This document shows positions 52,200 to 61,872 of a stretch of DNA of 64,000 nucleotides, one piece after another. Within the stretch, counting starts at the first letter, position 1, and each line of letters begins with the position of its first letter. Origin of the DNA: Euphorbia lathyris (taxonomy: Eukaryota > Streptophyta > Magnoliopsida > Malpighiales > Euphorbiaceae); contig NC_088913.1 in the NCBI RefSeq assembly GCF_963576675.1, positions 79,421,001 to 79,485,000 of the forward strand. The letters run 5' to 3'. The notes beneath the pieces are model-generated. The model had not been told where the DNA came from, made no database searches, and worked only from the letters and a program-made list of their open reading frames with translations. The translations under genes were made by a program, and so were the position numbers.

Positions 52200-53971
52200 G
52201 ATGATTGCGCTATGACTATGGATGTGGTCTTTCTAAGTGCTTTGTATCTACTAGATGTCACTACTTAGGGGCAAGTGTACTCTGTCGTATCAAGTAATAA
52301 CCCGGTTAAGACCGGGTATCGAATCCACGGGATTTATAACTGCAAGTATTAAACGACTCGGTTTTATACGTTATTTAAGCGGTGAATGCTTTGGGGTTGA
52401 TGTGGTAACCAACTACAAACTACTCCTAACTACGTGTGAGGCGAATTTATATAACGAAACTCTACGAAATGATATGGAAAGCGATAAGTTATAAATATGA
52501 CAAACAATGACTCTCAATATATAAAATGGTTGACGATTTACTCTTGCAATGACGACTACGTGTAGTGTGACCGACCCGTGAAGTACTTAGACTACGTGGT
52601 TCCTAGTCAAGGCGTGTCTAATGCTTGGGACCAGAAATTAGGGCCCGTAAGTTCCGTGGTTTCTCAATTCCTATGGTTTTCGGAGCGTCACTTCCGGTAA
52701 GGCAACACCTATATGAATCCCTAAAGATAGCCCGAATGGCATCGGAAATCGCGTTCTTCCTACACAATAATCAATTACGAATATCAAAACAAGTAGCAAA
52801 CATCAACACAAATATAAAGAAAGAGATTATGAATCATAAATTATAAATATGGAAAGTGTAAATATGGATTACAAACAAGCCTAGTACATAGGATGAGATC
52901 AAGCTAATTAGCAAGTGTAAAGGGAAGAATCCACCCTTGGAACTAGCTAACCGGACTCAAAAGCCGTCTCTAAGGACTTGAATGGTGGAGATCTCGAGCT
53001 TGGTGTGCGGAGATGGAGTGGGACTTTGATGAAATGTCGGGAGCAACGGACAAGCTCTCGAGATGGAAGAGTTTAGTTACACAAAGCCTAAAAACAAATC
53101 TAAACTACAACACTCAAAACAAGTATAGTTTTTGCTCTCTCTAATGTATGGTATGTCAAATGAGTGCTAGACACTCTTATTTATAGATCAAGCTAGGGGC
53201 AAGATTGTAATTCCACAAGGTGCAAGCATGGAGGAACATTATTTTGTGCAGAAATCCCATGATACGCCCTGCGTATGGTGGTGTACGCCCTGCGTGTATG
53301 CCCATTCCGTCAGAAATCTCCTGCATATGGACCAATTCAGATCTTGTTGTCTCAAACACGCCCCGCATTGATTGGGATACGCCTCGCGTGTTTGAGTCTC
53401 TGAGATTTTATTGCTTGAATTGAGCCTTTTACGCCGCGCGTAGCTTGAGGCACGCCCTGCGTAAATGAGTCTCTGAACTTTTTGTATTGACGAACTCCCT
53501 TACACGTCCCGCATGTAAGGTGGCACGCCTCGCGTATGGATCGTTGACTCAGGAGACAGTGGAGTCTGACTTTCAGGATTAGGCAATCATTTCTGACATA
53601 TGTTTATACGCCTCGCGTAAGTTGGCGTACGCCTCGCGTATGCTGACTCGATACCACGCGGCGTCTGTGGATAGGGCAATCATTTCTGACTTTATGTTTC
53701 ACGCTCCGCGTATGGGATGATGCGCCTCGCGTATTTGAGTGGATTTTCACTCCTTGCTTGTACCTGAAATACAAATCTTAGGGCCGAGTTAGCTTGATGT
53801 TTTTATTTCCTAAATATATCAAAAAACAAGGGCATTTATCCGCAAATATGGAATTTATTATTATTTCGTTATTTTATTCAAAACACTCTATTTTTGTAAT
53901 TAAACTTATTTATTTCTTCTAAAATTAACCCGTAAATCACGCTAAAAGATAGGGGTAAAATACCCCTATCA
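52200..53971 (-). repeat. Athila-like 3' LTR
   Basis: The right boundary is fixed by CTATCA at 53966-53971, preceded on the element strand by the purine tract. On the minus strand the LTR starts TGATAGGGGTATTTTACCCC. A TATA box CTATAAATAA lies at 53178-53187. It contains the CpG-rich motif array and, at 52300-52330, AAGACCGGGTATCGAATCCA, a phrase common in plant Gypsy LTRs. The left boundary near 52200 is approximate. Confidence 0.72.
53254..53740 (-). repeat. CpG-rich motif array upstream of the Athila LTR TATA box
   Basis: About 13 copies of a roughly 13-bp motif, TACGCCTCGCGTA with variants TACGCCCTGCGT and CACGCCCCGC, occur mostly in pairs spaced 15-20 bp apart. Many copies are near-palindromic. 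On the element strand the array lies 70-550 bases upstream of the TATA box at 53178-53187. Confidence 0.78.
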
Positions 53972-53990
53972 AACCTCCTCGAACTTTAAA
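53972..53990 (-). promoter_or_regulatory. Polypurine tract of the Athila-like element
   Basis: On the minus strand GTTCGAGGAGGTT directly precedes the LTR start TGATAGGGG, the expected position of the plus-strand primer. Confidence 0.65.
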
Positions 53991-56001
53991 GTTTTACTTG
54001 TCCTCAAGTAAAAGAAATCGAAAGACAAGGGATTGAGATTATTAAGAAACAAACCGACGGTTGGTTTTACCAAGTGCGTGATTTCAAAGTTAAAGTTTTA
54101 TGCAAAGTTTTCGGTGAGTACCTATGCAAACAATCAAGCGACCAAAACTTGTTTGAAACCTCCATAATTAAAATTAATAGGTAATAATAACGGGGGTTGA
54201 TTATCTTTCGAGAACCCGATAGTACCTCACCAAGGGATTTCACTCTTACGCTCAAACTTTGGTGGGTCGGTGTTTTAACACTCTTCTTTGCACTTACCCG
54301 AGATCACTTTTGAGTTTGCATTTTCATCCGGGTTTTTCCTCCTAAGTTATGGTTTTGACAATATTAAAAATGAACCCGGAGGGGGTTGTAATGTGGGTGG
54401 CTTTTTAGTGGTTAATTTTTGGAAACTCGAGTTTAAATACCATTCTGGTGATCGCACCGTATTTTTATTTTGGCCTTAGCGAGTTCATAAGATATACTCG
54501 AAATTGCTCGGGTGAAGCTTGAGAATGCCTTTTTCTCTTTATTGTATTTTTCTTTTCTTTTTGTTTTGAGAGTGACACAAAAACGATTTCGAGGGTTTAA
54601 GGTGTTTACTTAGTAAGGCCTTGACTTATTTCGGGTGTAAATTGATTTCGTTGGTATTTAAACAAGAGGAAAAAAAGGGTTAATTATTAAAAGGGTGTTG
54701 ACAAGAAAAGTCGGTTAGTAGGCTCGAGGGGGTTTCCTAGAGGTTGATAAAAACGAGAAAAATAAATTAAGAAAAGAATTAGACTAAGTGGGTTCGTTTT
54801 ATCATCTATTGCCATTTTAACCAAAATAGGTGTACTTAATCCAGTATTAGATGCAAACTCTATGACTCGAGTGAAGTCAAAGCTCTCGAAGAATTGTGAA
54901 AGAAATAGAGTTCTCGTACGAACTCTTTTAGGCTCAAAAATACCTCACAAAAATTCGGGTTTAAATTGTGTACTATCGAATTGTCGCTAAATTTTCAAAC
55001 ATCCCGTCTTTATTGCCTTTTTAAGTTTCATTATGGAGATGACACGTGGGTTAGGGCTCAATGCTTTTTGTTTAGTATTACCTAATCTTTACATAAATTC
55101 TACAACTTCAAAATTAAGACTAAAATTTCTTATTAAAACCGATCCTTTGTGCTCCGACGGTATTTACATTTAAGGACAAATAACTGAACATTTAGATTAG
55201 TTCCGAGGGAGGTTAGTGTGTCGGGAAAAATTTTATGAATTGATAAATTAGTTTAATTAATTTTTTGTTTGTTTGATTTTTTTTTATTTTTTATTTTTGT
55301 TAGTGCAAAACAAACTGAAAGTGCGGGGTTGCACGACCCTCCGCATTATTAAAATGACGTCTATTCCAAGGACGTCGCAAAAAGAAAAACAAAAACAAAA
55401 ACAAAAACAAATGGTGAATTAAAAGTGAGACCCTTGGGAGTCAGCTGCTACGCAAGGCGTGCCCAAAGGGGCGCCTCGTGTAGACGGTGCGTTTTATGTT
55501 ATTTGTGGGCAGAGACTCAAATACGCGGGGCGCCCTGCGTGTTTGAGTTTCTGAGTATTTTTATGCAAGAAAAGGGGAATTATGCGGGGCATACAAGGAG
55601 GTACGCCCTGCGTAAAAGGTGCGATTTAGGCTGTTTTTGGGCAGAGACTCAAATACGCGGGGCGCGTGAAGTGGGGTGCCCCGCGTGTTTGAGTTTCTGA
55701 GTATTTTTGCGCAAGAAAAAGGGAATTACGCGGGGCGCGTAAGGAGGTACGCCCTGCGTAAAAGGTGTGATTTAGGCCGTTTTTGGCCAGAGGCTTGGAA
55801 GCGCGGGGCGTGACAGTGGGCACGCCCCGCGTGAGGTATTTGGATTTGCTCGGGATTTGGTTTTCGTTGATTTTATTGGAAGAAAATAAGAACAGTGCCC
55901 AAAAACAAACGGGTTTGATATATATACAAAGGGTTTGAGGGACGCAAACCGAGGCTACGTTTAGAGTCGGAGTAGCTCGACTTTTCTGGATGAGTGCATG
56001 C
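53991..56001 (-). other. Athila-like 3' non-coding region
   Basis: No substantial ORF remains where some Athila elements carry an env-like gene. The region contains the GC-rich repeat at 55440-55850 and a short A-rich run at 55379-55412. I see nothing else. Confidence 0.5.
55430..55850 (-). repeat. Second CpG-rich repeat array in the Athila 3' region
   Basis: TACGCGGGGCGC-like and TACGCCCTGCGTAAAAGGTG words alternate in three to four units of about 110 bp, each including GTTTGAGTTTCTGAGTATTT. The last phrase also occurs in the LTR array (GTTTGAGTCTCTGAGATTTT at 53391). The array therefore appears to derive from the same source as the LTR repeats. Confidence 0.72.
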
Positions 56002-57366
56002 TCATGGTGTTTTGAGAAATGTGGTTTCTCCGAGTTGTGGAAGAGTGCCCCCGTAATATATTTTCAGGCGGTGTCCGTTCACCTGGTGGGTTTCGTTGTC
56101 GGAACCTTGGATGTCAACCGCTCCCGATGAGTGAGCATGGACAACAGTGTATGGTCCCGACCACCGGCTTTTTAGTTTTCCTGGGAACAGGCGGAGGCGA
56201 GAATTATATAGAAGGACTTGGTCCCCTTTGCTGAATTCCCTGATTTGCACGTGCTTGTCATGCCATTTCTTCGTTCGTTCCTTATAAAGCTTGGCATTTT
56301 CGTAGGAGCCAAGACGAAGTTCATCAAGGGTGTTGAGTTGGAGGAGACGTTGGTCCCCTGCGGCCTGCATATCAAAATTTAAAAATTTTAGAGCGCAATA
56401 GGCTTTATGTTCCAATTCCATAGGTAAATGACATGATTTCCCGAAAACTAAGCGATAGGGAGACATCCCGATAGGCGTTTTAAATGCCGTGCGGTAAGCC
56501 CAAAGAGCGTCATCGAGCTTTAGGCTCCAATCCTTTCTAGAGGAACTAACCATTTTTTCCAAGATACGTTTTAGCTCGCGGTTAGAAACCTCGACTTGCC
56601 CGCTAGTTTGCGGATGGTAGGGTGTTGAGACTCGGTGTGCAACCCCATATTTTTGTAAGAGTTGGTCGAATTGACGATTGCAAAAGTGGGAACCTCCGTC
56701 ACTAATGATAGCTCGAGGGGTTCCAAACCGAGTAAAGATATTTTTCTTTATAAATTTCCCTACCACCTTGGAGTCGTTGGAGGGTAAGGCAACGACCTCC
56801 ACCCATTTAGAGACATAGTCAACCGCCACAAGAATGTAGGAGTTGTTATGCGACTTAGGGAAAGGCCCCATAAAGTCTATCCCCCAAACATCAAAAAGTT
56901 CGCAAACTAGGATCCCTTGTTGGAGCATTTCATGTTTACGGGAGATGTTCCTGCTCCGTTGACAAGCGTCACAGGATTTGACGAAGTCTTGGGAATCCTT
57001 GGATAAGGTAGGCCAATAAAAACCACATTGTAGGACCTTTGCCACAGTCCGATTAGGGCCGAAGTGGCCCCCCGGCTCTTGGGTGTGACACATATGCAAC
57101 ACATTATGAGCATAAGATTTAAACAAGTAGGGCTCTTCCCAAAAATAGTTCTTAGCATCATGAAAGAATTTCCTACGCTGCTCGTAAGTAAGGTGTGGGG
57201 GAAGAATATTACCAGCTTTGTAGTTTGCCATATCGGCATACCAAGGTAAAGGTGTTACCGCATAGAGAGTTTCATCGGGAAAGGTCTCCTTAATCTCCAC
57301 AACTCCCGGAGATGTGGTTTGCTCGCTTTGTAACCGGGAAAGATGGTCGGCTACAACATTCTCCAC
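56002..57366 (-). CDS. Athila-like integrase (pol fragment, 454 aa)
   Basis: Starting at [10 protein letters not shown], the end of the RNase H linker, the frame has an integrase zinc finger ([11 protein letters not shown]...CDACQRSRN). The core has [26 protein letters not shown] and the final Glu in [17 protein letters not shown], so D, D and E are all present. The tail has [19 protein letters not shown], a GPY/F-like module. It runs open to its stop. It is out of frame with the RT upstream because of a one-base loss in an A run (T run at 57370-57374). Integrase inserts the cDNA into chromatin; this copy lacks other parts and is not autonomous. Confidence 0.9.
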   Translation of the reverse strand: MENVVADHLSRLQSEQTTSPGVVEIKETFPDETLYAVTPLPWYADMANYKAGNILPPHLTYEQRRKFFHDAKNYFWEEPYLFKSYAHNVLHMCHTQEPGGHFGPNRTVAKVLQCGFYWPTLSKDSQDFVKSCDACQRSRNISRKHEMLQQGILVCELFDVWGIDFMGPFPKSHNNSYILVAVDYVSKWVEVVALPSNDSKVVGKFIKKNIFTRFGTPRAIISDGGSHFCNRQFDQLLQKYGVAHRVSTPYHPQTSGQVEVSNRELKRILEKMVSSSRKDWSLKLDDALWAYRTAFKTPIGMSPYRLVFGKSCHLPMELEHKAYCALKFLNFDMQAAGDQRLLQLNTLDELRLGSYENAKLYKERTKKWHDKHVQIREFSKGDQVLLYNSRLRLFPGKLKSRWSGPYTVVHAHSSGAVDIQGSDNETHQVNGHRLKIYYGGTLPQLGETTFLKTP

Positions 57367-58184
57367 TCCTTTTTATCCCTGATTTCAATGTCAAATTCTT
57401 GTAGGAGTAGAATCCACCGTATTAATCGTGGCTTGGCGTCCTGCTTAGTCATTAGGTAATTGAGAGCTGCGTGGTCAGTGTATACGACAATTTTGGATAA
57501 TACGAGATATGATCTAAATTTATCGAAAGCAAAGACTACAGCAAGCATCTCTTTTTCCGTAATAGAATAATTTTGTTGGGCCTTATTGAGCGTTTTTCTC
57601 GCATAATAAACGGGGCGGAAAATTTTATCCACCCGCTGGCCCAAACAAGCACCTACAGCCAAGTCACTTGCATCACACATAAACTGACACTTTTCCCAAC
57701 TTAGAGCGAGATTAGTGTCCTCGCAACGTCGAAGGACTTTATCAAGATTGTTCAAACAAATTTCAAAGGACGATCCAAAAACAGAAAAATCGTCCATGAA
57801 GACTTCCATGAAATCCTCAATCATTTCGGAGAATATAGCCGTCATGCACCTTTGAAAGGTGGCGGGGGCGTTACAAAGCCCAAACGGCATCCGCCTATAT
57901 GCAAATGTCCCATACGGACAAGTGAATGTCGTCTTTTCTTGATCCGAAGGATCGACGGGAATTTGCATATAACCGGATAAGCCATCGAGGGTGCAAAAGA
58001 ATTTATGACCCGCCATTCTTTCCAACATTTGGTCAATGAACGGCAAGGGAAAATGATCTTTTCGGGTGGCTTTGTTAAGTTTCCTATAATCAATGCATAC
58101 TCGCCACTCGGTTACTTTCCGTGTGGGGATTAATTCCCCTTGATCATTTTTCGTCACCGTAGTGCCCCCTTTTTGGGAACACAT
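57351..58184 (-). pseudogene. Athila-like RT and RNase H with internal deletion
   Basis: RT motifs are present: [51 protein letters not shown] and the catalytic FMDDFSVFG. After WEKCQFM the frame jumps directly to [14 protein letters not shown], the start of RNase H. About 110 residues of the RT thumb and connection are therefore missing in frame (junction near 57676-57682). RNase H has [20 protein letters not shown] and [13 protein letters not shown]. It ends by frameshift at 57370. Confidence 0.85.
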
Positions 58185-59029
58185 TGGACCGGACTAACCC
58201 ATGGACTATCGGAGATAGGGAAGATTATACCTGCGTCGAGGATTTTGATTACCTCGGTCTTCACTACCTCTTTCATATTGGGGTTAAGTCGTCGTTGCGG
58301 CTGCACGGAGGGCTTGACTTTATCCTCCATAAAGATGCGGTGTGTGCAAATGGTGGGGCTGATCCCCTTAATGTCGTGAATAGTCCACCCAAATGCGCCC
58401 TTGTGTTTTTGTAACACAGCAATTAATGCTTCCTCCATTTCCGCTGTCAAAAGCGCAGAAATAACAACCGGTAAGAAATTGGGAGGTTGTAAAAATACGT
58501 ATTTTAAATTAGGAGGCAAGGGTTTAAGTTCCAAAGTTGGAGGTTCCTCAAGAGAGGTCTTCGGCTTTGCTTTGCTATCCCGGTCTAAACCCTCGAACCG
58601 GCTCCTTGCCAACAGACATTGTTCTATTTCGGAGGAGTATTCAAATGGCTTGTTCAATGGCTCCTCATCGAAATGCTCAATACCATCTAATTCCGAAGAG
58701 GTTCCCGCAGAAGACCTATCACAAAAATCCTCAACAAAAAGATCAATAGAGTCTACGGAATTTAAAAAGTTGCAATCCTCCATGGTGTTAGATGGGAATT
58801 TCATGGAGTTGTACACGTTAAACTCTACCTCTTCGTCTTGCAACCGTAGGATAAGTTTACCTTCGTGGACGTCAATGAGAGTCCTACCTGTTGCAAAAAA
58901 TGGTCGTCCTAGGAGGATTGGTACCGTATCGTCTTCCGCCATATCGAGCACTACAAAATCACCGGGGAAAATGAACTTGTCCACTTGTAGACACCGAGTC
59001 GGAGGACCTGTGATGAAAACCTGTAACAA
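58154..59029 (-). pseudogene. Athila-like protease end and RT N-terminal region
   Basis: PGDFVVLDMAEDDTVPILLG and GRPFFATGRTLIDVHEGKL are the C-terminal part of the Athila protease; the catalytic DSG segment would lie upstream and is lost. A variable linker follows, then GWTIHDIKGISPTICTHRI, RRLNPNMKEVVKTEVIKILD and [16 protein letters not shown], the entry to RT. The frame breaks at a G run (C run at 58165-58169), one base short relative to the next frame. Confidence 0.82.
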
Positions 59030-59221
59030 GACGGTCGAAGCGGTTGGTTCCGGAAGTTTTAAAACAAAAATATATAATAAAAAGGGAAGAAGTTAATGGG
59101 AGTCGCGGTCGTCGAGTGGACGACTCGCGTATGCTCAGCGACGTGGTGCGAACGCCTAGCGGCAGCCGACGCGCGTCCGACGATAGTTGGACGCGCGCCC
59201 GGCAGCGCGGGGCGCACGCTT

Positions 59222-59580
59222 GACGTCCGCTGGGCGCGCGTGCCCGATGGCTGTTGGGCGAGCGCCCAACGACGTGGGGAAAGCGCCCAACGACGTGGGG
59301 CAACCGCCCAACGTAGGTGGGGCGAACGCCCAACGACGTTGGGCGAACGCCCAACCAGCGTTGGGCGAACACCCAACGCCTGTTGGGCGCGCGCCCAACG
59401 AGAGTTGGGCGTCCGCCCAACCAGGTTGGGCGTTCGCCCAACTAATGTTGGGCGTTCGCCCAACACGAGTTGGGCATCCGCCCAACTAGGTTGGGCGTTC
59501 GCCCAACTAAGGTTGGGCGTCCGCCCAACCTGCTTTGGGCGACGCCCAATCTTAATCGGGCGTCGCCCAAAGTCTCCGGG
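59222..59580. repeat. Array of about 15 palindromic 22-bp units
   Basis: Units of the form GTTGGGCGTTCGCCCAAC plus four spacer bases repeat about 15 times. Arms vary little (TTGGGCG/CGCCCAA), while the centre and spacers vary. Each unit can form an 8-bp-stem hairpin. The array is GC-rich in an AT-rich LTR and sits just upstream of the TATA box. It leaves several frames on both strands open, so the long ORFs seen here (up to 180 codons) are artefacts. Confidence 0.92.
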
Positions 59581-59589
59581 ATCCATGCC

Positions 59590-59599
59590 TATATAAGGC
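59590..59599 (+). promoter_or_regulatory. TATA box of the Tat/Ogre-like LTR
   Basis: CTATATAAGG occurs 10 bases after the palindrome array and about 30 bases before the CATGCAGAGG region, where transcription would start. It is the only strong TATA element in this LTR. Confidence 0.72.
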
Positions 59600-61855
59600 A
59601 CGGATCCCCATGCAGAGGGGAGGGGAATTTTTGGAGCTTTCTCACTCTAGACATTTTTAGAGAGAGAAAGTTAATTTTTTGGAGAAAATATTTTTTTTTC
59701 CAAAAAAATCCAAATTTTCCAAAGTTGAATATTTTATCAAAAACACAAAAAACACCGGAAAATCACGATTCGCGGAATCAACCGACTTCGACTGTCAGAT
59801 ACCGATCTTGAGGTATTATCCGAGGACTAGACTCGTTTTATTTTATTTAATTTATTTCCTTTATTTATTTATTTTTATGTTATAACTTTATTTATTTAGT
59901 CTTTTATTTATCATGTTTTATTTATTATTCCGTATTTATTTAATTTTCGTTACGTGTTAAATAAACGTTCGGTTTTGTTTTGAAATAAAAATCTCGTTTT
60001 AATATCCCAATACGAACCGTGATCCGATTGAAAGGTATTTCGGGAATTAAAAAAGTTGTAATTATAAGTTTTTGAAAATATTTCTAAATAATGTGTTAAA
60101 AATAAAACGTCGTTTTAGGGATCTCCGTTATAGACTATGATCCAATTTTGGTAGTTCGGGGACCCAAAATGATAGAATAGATCTAATCTAAAGCTTTTGA
60201 ATAAATCTGGAAACTGTTGGACTAACTCTATAATTTTCCATTTTCTGTCACTAAAGGCTGTTTACCGACGGATTTTCCGTCAGTAAAGCTGCTGGAATGT
60301 AAAAAATGTTGTTTTGGTCCTCCTTTCTCAACTTTTAGACATTAGGTCCTTTATATATATAGGTATAGTTATGTAATACTTACTTCCAAGCTATTTTTAA
60401 ATATTTTGTATATATATTACTCAATGTGTTTGTATATTGTTTTCATTTAATTTGGTTTAATAAAGTTATATGTATATATATATATATAGATTTTGCCATT
60501 TAATTCATTTAAACTATACATATTTGTTATTTTGGGGTTATTAGAGGTTATTTTCTATACATATTCATCATAAACCATTTTGGGGGTTAAATTCTATTTT
60601 CTTGTTTATGAACCTTATTCATTTCCTTTACATGTTTTTAGTTAGAATAAAAACATATTATACCTAGTAGTATTTTCATCACTATTTTTTTACTTATTAA
60701 TGTGTATTATTTTCCCTATTTTATTTTAGTGGGTATTATTACTCACTTTTTGTACATATGTATATCTATGTATATTTACTCTATTTTCCTACTTATATAT
60801 ATACTCTTTCAAATGTATTTGATGTGGGTAAATTTGAGATTTAATTCATTATTTGTTGTCATTTTATTTACATAAAGGATAATTGAGTGAAAAAGGAGAA
60901 AATAAACCACAAAAAAGAGAGTTTAAGTTGTTTGTTTAAATTAAAGCTTTTCTAGATATTCCTAAAGTGTAAATAACATTTTCTTATCATTTTTAAACCA
61001 TTTCCAAAATATCACGTGTTGAAACCTTAATTCGTTCCAACGACGGATTAAGCGAACCTTGTAATTAAATCATGTTGTTGTAAATAATAGAGTTTTGAAT
61101 CGTTTTCTTATTCAAATGGATTTGTACAAAAATAATTGGACTTGTATGCCTAATCACGTTTTTGGAGTTAAAGTTTTTATTCCACATTTTCAAACATTCG
61201 AGTCGTTCCAACGGCGATTCGAGTCGATGTCATGTAAATTAACGGGATTTTAAAACGTACCTAAATCGTTCCAACGGCGATTAAGGTACGAACCATGTAA
61301 ATGAACTCGTTTTGGGGAATGAGATTAGCTTAGAGTTAGTGTATAAAGCATAAATCACATTGTGAATAAATCAATTCTTCCTTCTCCCCCTCTCTCTCCT
61401 ATGTATTTTTAATTCATATAAATGGGTGATTCTTTACTAAAGTGGCTTTTAATGACATTCTCAAAACGGTTTTCAAAGCGAGAAAGAAAAGGTTTCAAAT
61501 AAATTTTAAACTTAAAGAAATATGCGATTAGTCCGTTATCGCCTAACACGCTGAGTAGGAGGCCGGTGGTTCATAACCGGACGATGTCGGGGTGCCTAGT
61601 AGCCTTTCTCCGGAAAGGAGCTAGCATTCTCGGCTCGTACCTAAGTTTCCCGAACCCTCACCGGTCTCCCGCAAGGGATCGGTGTTCATTTTCCCATTCG
61701 TGGGTGGCGACTCTTCCATACTCCGAGCTCCAGTCCTGCCGAGCAGCTTGATTCCACGATTGGTTGCTTTCGGCGCCAATCACCGCTTACGTCTCCATGA
61801 GGTGTCCACCCCCCGGTCCGCCTGGACGAGGCCGTTCGGCACCTTGTCTAACAAG

Positions 61856-61872
61856 TGGCGACTCTGCTGGGG
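61856..61872 (+). promoter_or_regulatory. Primer-binding site (tRNA-Arg type)
   Basis: TGGCGACTCTGCTGGGG begins two bases after the LTR end TCTAACA. From memory it resembles Ogre/Tat primer-binding sites assigned to tRNA-Arg. Confidence 0.72.

Larger units (their letters stand above)
52200..59060 (-). mobile_element. Athila-like Ty3/gypsy element, 5' end missing
   Basis: On the minus strand: end of the protease region and start of RT (58154-59029), RT/RNase H (57351-58184), integrase (56002-57366), a long non-coding 3' region (53972-56001), polypurine tract and 3' LTR (about 52200-53971). The 5' LTR, gag and catalytic protease are absent; the sequence stops where the Tat/Ogre-like LTR begins near 59090. 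The integrase and RT phrasing is that of the Athila/Tat branch. One internal deletion and two homopolymer frameshifts break pol. Confidence 0.85.
59090..61853 (+). repeat. Tat/Ogre-like 5' LTR
   Basis: The 3' boundary is set by the primer-binding site two bases after TCTAACA. The 5' boundary is estimated from where the Athila coding similarity ends. It contains the palindrome array (59222-59580), a TATA box at 59590-59599, an AT-rich middle, and a GC-richer 3' end with GGGTGGCGACTCTTCC (61700-61716), an imperfect pre-echo of the primer-binding site. Confidence 0.65.

Noticed and set aside
55425..55823. ORFs of 65-91 codons over the Athila GC-rich repeat
   Set aside because: Repeat-derived; the RGAP/CRAR-like peptide repeats mirror the CpG array.
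58401..59096. 231-codon plus-strand ORF
   Set aside because: It is antisense to the Athila protease/RT region, which is the supported coding frame.
59222..59580. CRISPR-like appearance of regularly spaced palindromic repeats
   Set aside because: Units are 22 bp with only about 4-bp spacers, the site is a plant LTR promoter, and no cas genes exist in nuclear plant DNA.
58959..59601. Several overlapping ORFs of 100-180 codons on both strands with repeating RPTLVGRSPN/GRTPN-like peptides
   Set aside because: They are produced by the palindromic 22-bp array, which contains no stop codons in several frames; peptides on both strands mirror each other.
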